A DNA stretch of 64,000 bases from Faucicola sp041855445 (lineage in GTDB: Bacteria; Pseudomonadota; Gammaproteobacteria; Pseudomonadales; Moraxellaceae): contig JBHAEG010000048.1 of NCBI GenBank assembly GCA_041855445.1, positions 3,755 through 67,754 on the forward strand, in the 5' to 3' direction. Under the pieces are notes generated by a model, which did not search any database, was not told where the DNA came from, and saw only the letters and a program-made list of their open reading frames with translations. The translations under genes and the position numbers were made by a program. The stretch's first letter is position 1; each line of letters begins with the position of its first letter. Below, in pieces: positions 9,008 to 17,558 of the stretch.

Positions 9008-9025
9008 TTTCTTTATTGACAGAAA
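9008..9025 (+). promoter_or_regulatory. Third TTTC-N10-GAAA box (candidate operator)
   Basis: TTTC (9008-9011), ten bases ending TTGACA, GAAA (9022-9025). It overlaps the leader of the DUF2269 gene; 26 of 29 bases (9007-9035) match the leader of the preceding gene (8596-8624). Confidence 0.45.
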
Positions 9026-9039
9026 TTAAGGAAATAAGT

Positions 9040-9510
9040 ATGACAACCTATTTTATTATCAAGACGTTACATATTTTATCAGCGACGATTATTTTAGGCA
9101 CTGGGTTTGGCACAGCATTTTATTTGTTTATGGTTAATCGTAGTGGTAGTTTGCCAGCTCAGGCGGTTGTTAGCCATTGGGTTTGTAAAGCGGATTGGTG
9201 GTTTACGACACCTGCGGTTATTTTTCAACCTTTATCTGGTTTGTGGTTGATGTATCAGTTAAAGATGCCGTTTAGTGCAACATGGATTTGGCTCACAATT
9301 ATTTTATTTATTTTTGCAGGTATTTGTTGGCTACCTGTAGTTGTGTGGCAGTTGCAGATGAGAGACATCGCTAATCAAACGCTGAAAAAAGGTGAAAATT
9401 ACTTGCCTGCCCGCTATTGGCAATTAGCTAAACGTTGGGAAATGTGCGGTTATCCTGCATTTATAGCTGTTGTAATAATTTTCTTTTTAATGGTATTAAA
9501 ACCAATGTGA
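9040..9510 (+). CDS. DUF2269-family integral membrane protein
   Basis: About 156 aa, mostly hydrophobic with four predicted membrane helices (roughly residues 5-25, 45-70, 78-100, 130-152). The pattern FIIKTLHILSATIILGTGFG near the N-terminus, with a conserved His in the first helix, is characteristic of DUF2269 (PF10027). ATG 9040 is chosen because AAGGAA lies 6-7 bp upstream (9028-9033); an in-frame TTG at 9016 has no such site. It lies 39 bp after the DoxX-like gene and 40 bp before an SDR gene, so the three are likely one transcription unit. Function unknown. Confidence 0.75.
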   Translation: MTTYFIIKTLHILSATIILGTGFGTAFYLFMVNRSGSLPAQAVVSHWVCKADWWFTTPAVIFQPLSGLWLMYQLKMPFSATWIWLTIILFIFAGICWLPVVVWQLQMRDIANQTLKKGENYLPARYWQLAKRWEMCGYPAFIAVVIIFFLMVLKPM

Positions 9511-9550
9511 TTTTAACTAAACAATTCTTAGGTAAAAAATGGAATAATAT

Positions 9551-10405
9551 ATGAAAATTTTAATTTTTGGCTCTACAGGTTTTATTGGTCGGCAGGTGGT
9601 CGGTTTATTAAGACAACAAGGACATGATTTATTATTACCCACTAGTAAAGATGTAAATTTTCTACAGCCAAATCAATTGGATATTGATAAAATTCATCAG
9701 TTAATGCAGGGGGTAAATATCGTGATAAATATGGTTGGTATAATGAGCCGTCACCCTGATAAGTTGGAAAATGTTCATCATCATACGCCATTGATTTTGG
9801 CAAAAATTGCTAAACAACAAGGCGTTTTTCGTTGGGTCAATTTATCAGCATTAGGAGCAGATGCAACAAGCAAGATTGCTTTTGTTGGGAGTAAAGGACG
9901 AGGCGATAACGCATTATTGAAGTTAATACAGTGTGATTTTAATGTTGTGATTGCTCGGCCTTCGATTGTTTTTGGGCGTGGTGGGGCGAGCTGTGAGCTT
10001 TTTATTAAATTAAGTTTATTACCTATATTAGTTTTACCAAACAAAGGCAATTTTCAGCTTCAACCTGTTCATGTGAGTGATGTTGCTTTGGGTTTAGTAA
10101 ATTTAGCTGTGATGCCAGTTGTTGATGTTACTGATAAAATAATTGATTTTACAGGAAAAGATATTTGTAGTTTGGCTGAGTATTTAACGATGATGGCTAA
10201 AAATATTCATGCTAAATCACATTTAATAATTTTATCAATTCCTTTAATTTTTGTAAAAATTGTGGCAATTTTTGCTAAATATCTGACAGATGGTATGGTC
10301 AGTTTAGATAGTTTACAATTATTGGCGAATGGTTCCGTTGCTGATAATCAAAAATTTTATCAGTTATTACAAAAAGCACCGCTAAGCTATCAACAATTTC
10401 ATTGA
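9551..10405 (+). CDS. NAD(P)-binding SDR/epimerase-like protein (NDUFA9-like)
   Basis: 284 aa. The N-terminus MKILIFGSTGFIGRQVVGLL carries the Rossmann GxxGxxG motif of atypical (NmrA/epimerase-like) short-chain dehydrogenases. Later segments FRWVNLSALGAD and VVIARPSIVFGRGG match the complex-I 39-kDa-subunit-like branch. The canonical YxxxK pair is not clear; SKGRGDNAL occupies that place, so catalytic activity is uncertain. It closes the regulator-DoxX-DUF2269-SDR cluster. A role in redox or quinone/membrane maintenance is only suggested by family resemblance. Confidence 0.75.
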   Translation: MKILIFGSTGFIGRQVVGLLRQQGHDLLLPTSKDVNFLQPNQLDIDKIHQLMQGVNIVINMVGIMSRHPDKLENVHHHTPLILAKIAKQQGVFRWVNLSALGADATSKIAFVGSKGRGDNALLKLIQCDFNVVIARPSIVFGRGGASCELFIKLSLLPILVLPNKGNFQLQPVHVSDVALGLVNLAVMPVVDVTDKIIDFTGKDICSLAEYLTMMAKNIHAKSHLIILSIPLIFVKIVAIFAKYLTDGMVSLDSLQLLANGSVADNQKFYQLLQKAPLSYQQFH

Positions 10406-10462
10406 TATTAATAAAAAAAATCGCATACAATGCAGATTTTTAATAAGATAGAAGAGATTTTT

Positions 10463-11206
10463 ATGCAAAATTTACCATTACTTGGGGTGAATATTGACCA
10501 TATTGCGACTTTACGTCAGGCAAGAGGCGTAAACTATCCAGACCCTGTTGCGGGAGCGTTAATTTGTGAGCAAGCGGGGGCTGATGGTATTACCTTGCAT
10601 TTACGAGAAGATAGACGGCATATCCAAGATGCGGACGTTTTTCGTTTGGCTCAGGTGATGACTACGCCGATGAACCTTGAGCTAGCCGTGACTGATGAGA
10701 TGTTAGCGATTGCTTGTGACATTAAGCCTGCGTGGGTGTGCCTTGTGCCTGAAAAACGTCAAGAACTCACTACAGAGGGTGGTCTACATGTTATTGAACA
10801 TCAACAAAAGGTCGCAAAAGCCATTGAGTTATTACATCAAGTAGGAATAAAAGTTTCCTTATTTATTGATGCTGATATGGCTCAAATTGATAAAAGTATA
10901 GAGTTAAACGCTGATGCTATCGAAATTCACACAGGGGCATATGCTGATTTTTACTTAGCAAAACATCTAATCGCCACAGAACAAGAATTGCAACGAATTA
11001 CAAAAGCGGTTTATTATGCAAAAAATAAAAGACAACAATTATTGATTAACGCAGGACATGGACTAACTCGTGAAAATGTTGCCCCCATTGCCAATATTGA
11101 TGGCATTCATGAATTAAATATTGGACATGCCATTATCGCAGATAGTGTATTTATGGGGCTAGCACAGGCGGTACAAGCAATGAAACAATCTTTTATGAAA
11201 AGTTAG
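10463..11206 (+). CDS. pdxJ: Pyridoxine 5'-phosphate synthase
   Basis: 247 aa from ATG 10463, chosen because MQNLPLLGVNIDHIATLRQA aligns with the usual PdxJ N-terminus and a purine-rich site (AGAAGAGA) precedes it; an in-frame ATG at 10430 would add 11 atypical residues. PdxJ condenses 1-deoxy-xylulose 5-phosphate with 3-amino-2-oxopropyl phosphate to pyridoxine 5'-phosphate (vitamin B6). Seen motifs: GVNIDH (substrate His/Asp), HLREDRRHI, the glutamate in MNLELAVTDEM, and GHGLTREN near the C-terminus. Its stop overlaps the convergent pseudopilin gene by 4 bp. Confidence 0.95.
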   Translation: MQNLPLLGVNIDHIATLRQARGVNYPDPVAGALICEQAGADGITLHLREDRRHIQDADVFRLAQVMTTPMNLELAVTDEMLAIACDIKPAWVCLVPEKRQELTTEGGLHVIEHQQKVAKAIELLHQVGIKVSLFIDADMAQIDKSIELNADAIEIHTGAYADFYLAKHLIATEQELQRITKAVYYAKNKRQQLLINAGHGLTRENVAPIANIDGIHELNIGHAIIADSVFMGLAQAVQAMKQSFMKS

Positions 11207-11742
11207 CAATGCGTTGCTTCCTCAGAATTCATTTTAGTTTTAATAATACCTGTTTTACTAAAACTTACTTTAAACATATTATCAGTTAAACCATCATTGG
11301 GGCAATATTTAATATGTCCCATGTAACCAATTGGTCTGCCATCACCTGCTTTAAGTTGAATGTAATTTTTGCGTAATGATAATGCTATCACCAAATGACC
11401 ATATTTTAAGTTTAATTGTACTTGTTCAAGCAATTTATCAGTTTGTTTTTCAAATGTTGCATTGTTATTCTTATCAATAAAACTTAATAAAAACTGACCG
11501 TCACGGCTAACGCATTGAAATTGTTGATTAGTCATACATAAAGTAATTGGATTTTGATAAATTATCGCCTGCTGACGACCTTGTGATAAAAAATGATTTA
11601 ATTGACTTTTTATCGCTTGACTTTCTTGTTTTTTGAACTGATAGGTCATTTTTGGAATAGCAAACATACTTATCACTGCAATTATTGCCAAAACTACCAA
11701 TAACTCTAATAAAGTTAAGCCTTTAATATACAAATATCGCAT
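11203..11742 (-). CDS. FimT/GspH-like type IV pilus pseudopilin
   Basis: 179 aa. The N-terminus MRYLYIKG|LTLLELLVVLAI is a short type III prepilin leader with the PilD cleavage after Gly and Glu at mature position 5, followed by the hydrophobic helix of type IV pilins. The globular part is GspH/FimT-like (strand-rich, two Cys near positions 104-109). Minor pseudopilins of this group help to prime pilus assembly and bind DNA in competent gamma-proteobacteria. The gene is alone here; no other pil genes are in the window. Confidence 0.85.
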   Translation of the reverse strand: MRYLYIKGLTLLELLVVLAIIAVISMFAIPKMTYQFKKQESQAIKSQLNHFLSQGRQQAIIYQNPITLCMTNQQFQCVSRDGQFLLSFIDKNNNATFEKQTDKLLEQVQLNLKYGHLVIALSLRKNYIQLKAGDGRPIGYMGHIKYCPNDGLTDNMFKVSFSKTGIIKTKMNSEEATHC

Positions 11743-12069
11743 AAAATCACTGAAAACTATCTTTTACTAACCCAACAATGTAACGTAAAAATGCTTTTAT
11801 GCCTAGCAATCGCAGATAAAATGTAAAAAAAAGTAGCTTTTTAGTAAAAAACCATAATCAAGCTATGCTATAATAATAGAAAAATATGCCTTTATAGCAT
11901 AAATAACCAATGTTCAAGTAAAAAAATAGTTGTCAATTTTGCTTCTACACGTTAAGCTATAGCACAAGAGATGTCAATGAAAAATCTGCTTACAATTAAA
12001 GTAAAGATTATATCATTGATTAAGTTATATTGATTATGCAAAACTGAAGTCAATCCTCTGGAGGATTTT
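11743..12069. other. 327-bp divergent intergenic region upstream of ompA
   Basis: The region separates the pseudopilin start (-) from ompA (+). It is A/T-rich, with several TTGATT/TATATT-like hexamers but no pair I would call. The ompA ribosome-binding site (GGAGG at 12060-12064) is strong. Confidence 0.4.
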
Positions 12070-13404
12070 ATGAAATTAAGTAAAATTACGCTTGCTGTAC
12101 TTGCAGCAGCAACCATGCCAGTTGTTGCGAATGCTGGTGTAACTGTAACCCCGTTAATTTTGGGTTATCATGTTTCTAGTGGTATTAGCGACACGGCTGA
12201 AAAACAACGTGGAGTATTAAAAACTGGTAAAGACCTAAAAAATAATACATTGCCAGCAGGAACAACAGCTACAAACGGTGGTGTTGCATTAGAAGATGGT
12301 TTATATACAGGTGCTGGAATTGGTATTGAAATCACTCCAACCATCGCTTTAGAGCTTGAATACGGTGAAAAAAGTGTTGATGCCAAAGCCAGTAAAGCTT
12401 CTGCTTCACTCAGCTCAGCCAATCTTTTTGATGCTAAGCAAAAAATGTACTCGGCTAACCTTGCCATTGGTACAGAAACTTTCACAGGTTATACCAATAG
12501 CCCATTCAAACCTTATGTGTTAGTTGGTGCGGGTGTTTCTGATATCTCTGTTAAGAATCAACGAGCATATACTACTGGCTTTACAACAGGTACTGGTATT
12601 GCTGCTAATACGAATGTCAATGCAGGTACTGAAGTTGCTGAGTCTAAAGATACTATTGGTAACTTAGGTTTAGGTGCATACTACCGTATCAATGACGCAT
12701 TAAGCCTACGTGGTGAAGCTCGTGCTATCCACAACTTTGACAACAACTGGTGGGAAGGCATGGCATTGGCTGGCTTGAACGTTGTATTAGGTGGTCATTT
12801 AGCTCCTGCTGTTCCAGTGCCAGTTCCAGAGCCACAACCAGAGCCACCACAACCAGAGCCACAGCCAGAACCACAACCAGAGCCACCTATCATTATTGAA
12901 CAACCAGTTGATGGCGATGATGATAATGACGGCGTGTTAAATAGCATTGATGCGTGTCCAAATACACCAACGAATGTAGTTGTTGATGAGCGTGGTTGTC
13001 CAAAACAAATTACTACTAACGAGCCATTAAAAGCTGAGTTACGTGTATTCTTTGACAACAATAAATCAATCATCAAAGACCAATATAAACCAGAAATTCA
13101 AAAAGTTGCTGAAGTGATGAAAGAATTCCCGAATGCAACTGCGGTTATCGAAGGTCACGCTTCTAAAGTTGGTAAAGCAGCTTACAATAAACGCTTATCA
13201 GAAGCTCGTGCAAATGCAGTAAAAGCCATGTTAGTTAATCAGTTTGGCGTTGCTCCAGCTCGTTTAAGCACTGTTGGCTATGGTTATGACCGTCCAATCG
13301 CACCAAACAACACTGCTGAAGGTCAAGCAATGAACCGCCGTGTTTATGCGATTATTGAAGGTAACAGAACTGTCACTGTAACTCAAACTAAAGATATGGA
13401 ATAA
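12070..13404 (+). CDS. OmpA-family outer-membrane protein
   Basis: 444 aa. A signal peptide (residues 1-22, cleaved after VANA), an N-terminal beta-barrel (~23-240), a hinge of Pro/Glu/Gln repeats (~250-275), a calcium-binding thrombospondin-type-3-like motif (DGDDDNDGVLNSIDACPNTP) and a C-terminal OmpA/MotB peptidoglycan-binding domain (~315-435). It is expected to link the outer membrane to peptidoglycan and serve as a major porin-like protein. Oddity: the loop that normally reads GHTD has GHAS (residues 362-365), so the Asp that contacts diaminopimelate is Ser365, while the partner Arg380 (LSEAR) is kept. The gene is monocistronic, with a strong ribosome-binding site and terminator. Confidence 0.93.
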   Translation: MKLSKITLAVLAAATMPVVANAGVTVTPLILGYHVSSGISDTAEKQRGVLKTGKDLKNNTLPAGTTATNGGVALEDGLYTGAGIGIEITPTIALELEYGEKSVDAKASKASASLSSANLFDAKQKMYSANLAIGTETFTGYTNSPFKPYVLVGAGVSDISVKNQRAYTTGFTTGTGIAANTNVNAGTEVAESKDTIGNLGLGAYYRINDALSLRGEARAIHNFDNNWWEGMALAGLNVVLGGHLAPAVPVPVPEPQPEPPQPEPQPEPQPEPPIIIEQPVDGDDDNDGVLNSIDACPNTPTNVVVDERGCPKQITTNEPLKAELRVFFDNNKSIIKDQYKPEIQKVAEVMKEFPNATAVIEGHASKVGKAAYNKRLSEARANAVKAMLVNQFGVAPARLSTVGYGYDRPIAPNNTAEGQAMNRRVYAIIEGNRTVTVTQTKDME

Positions 13405-13433
13405 TCATTATTCATGGTTTAAATGTATCTTAC

Positions 13434-13460
13434 AAAAAGCTACCTTCGGGTAGCTTTTTT
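13434..13460 (+). terminator. Rho-independent terminator of ompA
   Basis: Stem AAAAAGCTACC / GGTAGCTTTTT with a TTCG tetraloop (13445-13448) and a T run ending at 13460. Confidence 0.93.
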
Positions 13461-13531
13461 GTCTATTTTTTTTATCACATCATCATAAAAATGCTATACT
13501 AGCCAGCTTTCTATCATTTAGAGCCCAATTT

Positions 13532-15376
13532 ATGTCAAGTAACATTCAAAATTTACGCAATATCGCTATCATTGCCCACGTTGACCATGGAAAAACTACT
13601 TTAGTTGATAAATTATTACAGCAATCTGGTACATTTGGAGAACGGGCAGGTGAAATTGAACGTGTTATGGATTCCAACGCCTTAGAACAAGAACGTGGTA
13701 TTACGATTTTAGCCAAAAATACTGCTATCAAATGGACAAACCCAAAAGATAATATTGAATATCGCATTAATATTGTTGATACCCCAGGTCACGCCGATTT
13801 TGGTGGTGAGGTAGAACGTGTGATGTCGATGGTAGATTGTGTTTTGTTATTGGTTGATGCGGTTGATGGTCCAATGCCTCAAACACGTTTTGTTACGCAA
13901 AAAGCATTCGCCCAAGGTCTAAAACCTATTGTTGTGATTAATAAAGTTGATAAACCCGGAGCAAGACCTGATTGGGTTATGGACCAAGTTTTTGATTTAT
14001 TTGATAATCTTGGGGCGACTGATGAGCAATTAGATTTTCCGATAGTCTATGCGTCTGGAATTAATGGCATTGCAGGTTTAGCTGTTGATGAACTAGCTAG
14101 CGATATGACACCATTATTTGAAACAATTGTAAATGTTGTAGAGCCACCACAAGTTGATGTTGATGGGGCTTTTAGAATGCAAATTTCTAGCCTTGATTAC
14201 AATAGCTTTGTTGGGGTCATTGGTATTGGGCGAATTCAACGTGGTTCAGTAAAAACGAATACTCCTGTAGTCGTGGTGGATAAAGATGGTAAAAGACGCA
14301 ATGGACGTATTTTACAAATCATGGGATATCATGGATTAGAGCGTATTGAAGTGCCAATGGCTCAAGCAGGCGATATTGTATGTATTACAGGGATTGATGC
14401 GTTAAATATTTCTGATACTTTATGCGACCCGCAAAATGTTGAGGCTTTACCGCCATTAAGCGTTGATGAACCAACAGTTTCTATGACTTTTCAAGTGAAT
14501 GACTCACCGTTTGCAGGGCGTGAAGGTAAATTTGTGACTTCTCGTAACATTCGTGAGCGTTTAGAACGAGAATTAATTCATAATGTGGCATTGCGTGTTG
14601 AAGACACTGATAGCCCTGATAAATTTAAAGTGTCAGGACGTGGCGAGTTACATTTATCAGTTTTGATTGAAAATATGCGTCGTGAAGGTTATGAATTGGG
14701 CGTATCTCGTCCTGAAGTTATCGTCAAAGAAATTGACGGTAAAATGCAAGAACCCTATGAACATGTTATTTTTGATGTAGAAGAGCAACATCAAGGCTCA
14801 GTCATGGAGCAAGTTGGCTTGCGTAAGGGTGAAATGACCAATATGGAGCTAGATGGTAAAGGACGCATTCGCATTGAAGCGACAATGCCATCTCGAGGCT
14901 TAATTGGTTTTCGTTCAGAATTTATGACCATGACATCAGGTACAGGTATTTTAACATCAAGTTTTTCTCACTATGGTGAGCAAAAAGCAGGTGATGTTGG
15001 TGGCCGTAATAATGGTGTATTAATTTCAATGACATCAGGTACTTGTTTAGGTTATGCGTTATTTAATTTACAAGAACGTGGCAAACTATTTGCTGAACCA
15101 GGATTAGAAGTGTATGAAGGAATGATTGTTGGGATTAATTCTCGAGGCGATGATATGGTAGTTAATCCAACCAAAGCCAAACAATTGACCAATATTCGTG
15201 CATCAGGCAGTGATGAAAATATTATTCTAACCCCAGCAATTAAATATACCCTTGAACAAGCATTAGAATTTATTCAAGATGATGAATTGGTAGAAGTGAC
15301 ACCAAAATCAGTACGCATTCGCAAACGTTATTTGACAGAAAACGAACGTAAACGCCACGGTCGTAATAAATCGTAG
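13532..15376 (+). CDS. typA: Ribosome-associated translational GTPase TypA/BipA
   Basis: 614 aa, the usual family length. G1 AHVDHGKT at residues 15-22, G3 DTPGHAD at 83-89, G4 NKVD at 137-140, followed by EF-G-like domains II, III and V and the TypA-specific C-terminal domain with KSVRIRKRYL near the end. TypA is a GTPase that binds the ribosome and supports 50S assembly and adaptation to cold or stress. It is flanked by its own terminator and appears monocistronic. Confidence 0.97.
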   Translation: MSSNIQNLRNIAIIAHVDHGKTTLVDKLLQQSGTFGERAGEIERVMDSNALEQERGITILAKNTAIKWTNPKDNIEYRINIVDTPGHADFGGEVERVMSMVDCVLLLVDAVDGPMPQTRFVTQKAFAQGLKPIVVINKVDKPGARPDWVMDQVFDLFDNLGATDEQLDFPIVYASGINGIAGLAVDELASDMTPLFETIVNVVEPPQVDVDGAFRMQISSLDYNSFVGVIGIGRIQRGSVKTNTPVVVVDKDGKRRNGRILQIMGYHGLERIEVPMAQAGDIVCITGIDALNISDTLCDPQNVEALPPLSVDEPTVSMTFQVNDSPFAGREGKFVTSRNIRERLERELIHNVALRVEDTDSPDKFKVSGRGELHLSVLIENMRREGYELGVSRPEVIVKEIDGKMQEPYEHVIFDVEEQHQGSVMEQVGLRKGEMTNMELDGKGRIRIEATMPSRGLIGFRSEFMTMTSGTGILTSSFSHYGEQKAGDVGGRNNGVLISMTSGTCLGYALFNLQERGKLFAEPGLEVYEGMIVGINSRGDDMVVNPTKAKQLTNIRASGSDENIILTPAIKYTLEQALEFIQDDELVEVTPKSVRIRKRYLTENERKRHGRNKS

Positions 15377-15400
15377 TAAATAATTTTACGAAATGCTACA

Positions 15401-15428
15401 AAAAGCCTATGCTATATAGGCTTTTTTT
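15401..15428 (+). terminator. Rho-independent terminator of typA
   Basis: Stem AAAAGCCTAT (15401-15410) / ATAGGCTTTT (15416-15425), 5-nt loop, T run. Confidence 0.9.
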
Positions 15429-15552
15429 ATTTTAGAATAATATCACTGACTTTTTCCAAAAAATAAATAATTTATTAAAAATTATTTAATCCAAGTTCTG
15501 TCTATTTTCTAAAAATTTCCGTCTTAACCTGACTATTCAAAGGAGGGCTTTT

Positions 15553-15984
15553 ATGAGCTTAATGTCAGAATTTAAAGAATTTGCCATGAAAGGTAACGTC
15601 ATGGATTTAGCCATTGGGGTTATTATTGGTGGTGCATTTGGTAAGATTACCACATCATTAGTCGAAGATGTCATTATGCCAATTATTTCTGCAATTATGG
15701 GCGGAAAAATTGATTTTACAAACATGTATATTGTATTGGGTGCGATACCTGAAGGCACAGCGGATAATTACACTGCGTTAAAAGCGGCAGGCGTACCATT
15801 ATTAGCTTATGGTAGCTTTATCACTATTGTGATTAACTTTATTATCTTAGCATTTATTATTTTTATGATGGTAAAGGCTATGAACCGTTTGCGTAAAAAA
15901 GAAGAAACTGCACCACCAGCTCCAGCAGAGCCATCAGAAGAAGTGTTACTATTGCGTGAAATTAGTAGAAAACTTGATAAATAA
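15553..15984 (+). CDS. mscL: Large-conductance mechanosensitive channel MscL
   Basis: 143 aa, typical length. The N-terminal amphipathic helix MSLMSEFKEFAMKGNVMDLA is followed by TM1 (~15-45, with the pore motif GGAFGKITTSLVEDVIMP), a periplasmic loop, TM2 (~78-105) and a charged cytoplasmic helix (LLLREISRKL). The channel opens under extreme membrane tension and releases solutes during hypo-osmotic shock. AGGAGG at 15541-15546 is a near-perfect ribosome-binding site that fixes the start. Flanked by terminators on both sides. Confidence 0.96.
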   Translation: MSLMSEFKEFAMKGNVMDLAIGVIIGGAFGKITTSLVEDVIMPIISAIMGGKIDFTNMYIVLGAIPEGTADNYTALKAAGVPLLAYGSFITIVINFIILAFIIFMMVKAMNRLRKKEETAPPAPAEPSEEVLLLREISRKLDK

Positions 15985-16010
15985 GTTTAACAATATTTCA
16001 ATATGATGAT

Positions 16011-16049
16011 AAAAATCCTATTTTAGTTATTAAACTAATAGGATTTTTT
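16011..16049 (+). terminator. Rho-independent terminator of mscL
   Basis: Stem AAAAATCCTATT (16011-16022) / AATAGGATTTTT (16037-16048) followed by T residues. Confidence 0.9.
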
Positions 16050-16155
16050 ATTTTATCTGAAAATTGAATAAATTAATGAAAAATTTCGTTGCAATCGGCA
16101 TAAGCTTCAGGTAATGTAAAAAAATCATTTGCAATAGAAGGTTATATATCTCACT

Positions 16156-17019
16156 ATGTCAGAAGACAGCCCACATTCACATAGTAGCAGTTGGTCAAGA
16201 GGATTAAAACGTTGGCTCTCTACCGCCCCAGAAACTCGAGATGAATTAGTTAAACTAGTACAAGATTCACGTCAATTTCTTGAACCTGATACCGTAGATA
16301 TGTTAGAAGGCGTATTGGATTTGCCAGCCACCCAAATTCGTGAAATTATGACACCAATTACTCAAGTAATTGGCGTTACTGAAAGCGATACTTTACAACA
16401 AGTAATGGCAACTTATAGTGAAACAACGCATTCTCGTTATCCTGTATTTGATGCTCATGATGAAGATGCAGTCATGGGGGTATTATTAGCTAAAGATTTA
16501 ATCCCTTATCTAGTACGAAAAGCTCAGGGGCAAGATATTCATGATTTTTCACTGGCTAAATTAGTACGTCAGCCGATTTATATCAGCGAAACCGCTCGTT
16601 CTGACAGTTTATTGCGTTTGTTACAAAAAAATCAAATTCATATGGCGGTTGTCATTGATGAGTTTGGTAATACGGCAGGTATCGTCACGATGGAAGACTT
16701 ACTAGAAGAAATCGTAGGTGACATTGTCGATGAACATGATGATATTGATGAAGATAGTGATATTAATAACATCGTACCACACCCAACAAAAATTAATACT
16801 TGGATTATTCAGTCTGTCACGCCAATTGGTGATTGTAATGACCAATTAGGCACTAACTTTGATGATAGTGAAGTAGATAGTATGGGGGGACTTGTGATGC
16901 AAGAGCTGGGTCAAGTGAGTGATTTGCAAGGGGAAACTGTGCAAATTGATGGCTATACTTTAACAATTTTGTCAGTTGATGGACGGTTTATTCAAGAAAT
17001 TGAACTGAGTAAAAAATAA
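16156..17019 (+). CDS. corC: CorC/YbeX-family CBS-domain protein
   Basis: 287 aa without transmembrane segments. Two CBS domains (~65-190; REIMTPITQVIGV begins the first, MAVVIDEFGNTAGIVTMEDL the second) precede a C-terminal transporter-associated CorC_HlyC domain (~205-285). Proteins of this short form (CorC/YbeX) are linked to magnesium/cobalt efflux and, in E. coli, to ribosome maturation. In E. coli corC is next to lnt; here lnt lies 20 kb away (37078-38655), so that synteny is broken. Confidence 0.9.
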   Translation: MSEDSPHSHSSSWSRGLKRWLSTAPETRDELVKLVQDSRQFLEPDTVDMLEGVLDLPATQIREIMTPITQVIGVTESDTLQQVMATYSETTHSRYPVFDAHDEDAVMGVLLAKDLIPYLVRKAQGQDIHDFSLAKLVRQPIYISETARSDSLLRLLQKNQIHMAVVIDEFGNTAGIVTMEDLLEEIVGDIVDEHDDIDEDSDINNIVPHPTKINTWIIQSVTPIGDCNDQLGTNFDDSEVDSMGGLVMQELGQVSDLQGETVQIDGYTLTILSVDGRFIQEIELSKK

Positions 17020-17161
17020 ACCTTTCATGCTTGTAAGGCATTTTATAAAGATAGCTTGTTAAATTTTATAGATAACTTTGTAGTGCCAGATAGATTTGCA
17101 GAAAATTTATTTGGCATTAATAAGTTTATTATGGATTAAATGTATTACAAAACAGATAAAT

Positions 17162-17187
17162 AAAAAAACCAACTATGAAAGTTGGCT
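17162..17187 (-). terminator. Terminator of the tRNA transcription unit
   Basis: On the minus strand, CCAACT/AGTTGG arms (17169-17174, 17180-17185) are followed by seven T (17162-17168), directly downstream of the tRNA-Glu gene. Confidence 0.85.
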
Positions 17188-17205
17188 TCTAATAAAATAA
17201 AAAGA

Positions 17206-17281
17206 TGGCGTCCCTACGGGGATTCGAACCCCGGTTACCGCCGTGAAAGGGCGATGTCCTAGGCCTCTAGACGATAGGGAC
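17206..17281 (-). tRNA. tRNA-Glu (anticodon TTC)
   Basis: A 76-nt cloverleaf with acceptor GTCCCTA/TAGGGAC, D-arm CGTCTAGAGGCCTAGGACA, anticodon loop CTTTCAC (TTC), T-loop GTTCGAATC and encoded CCA (17206-17208). Closely similar to E. coli tRNA-Glu. Confidence 0.97.
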
Positions 17282-17315
17282 GCAAAAGATGGTATCTTGA
17301 TAAAAGATAATTACT

Positions 17316-17391
17316 TGGTGGAGCTAAGCGGAGTCGAACCGCTGACCCCTACAATGCCATTGTAGTGCTCTACCAACTGAGCTATAACCCC
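17316..17391 (-). tRNA. tRNA-Ala (anticodon GGC)
   Basis: A 76-nt cloverleaf with acceptor GGGGTTA/TAGCTCC, anticodon stem CTACA/TGTAG, loop ATGGCAT (GGC), T-loop GTTCGACTC and encoded CCA (17316-17318). It is transcribed first, 34 bp upstream of tRNA-Glu. Confidence 0.97.
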
Positions 17392-17418
17392 AATTACACT
17401 TTTATGAAGAGTGGGCGT

Positions 17419-17447
17419 ATTTTATTGAAATAATTTTTTATTGTCAA
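17419..17447 (-). promoter_or_regulatory. Promoter of the tRNA-Ala/tRNA-Glu unit
   Basis: On the minus strand TTGACA (17442-17447) and TAAAAT (17419-17424) are separated by exactly 17 bp, followed by a G/C-rich discriminator (CGCCCAC) as usual for stringently controlled stable-RNA promoters. Confidence 0.85.
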
Positions 17448-17558
17448 GTATTAATTTTATCATTCAAGGATTTTCGTAGTTTTCACCGAAAATTAACTGA
17501 AGTGTTTTATGAAAAAATGCTATGATACCCGCCAGATTTATTAATGATTAAGGTTTTT

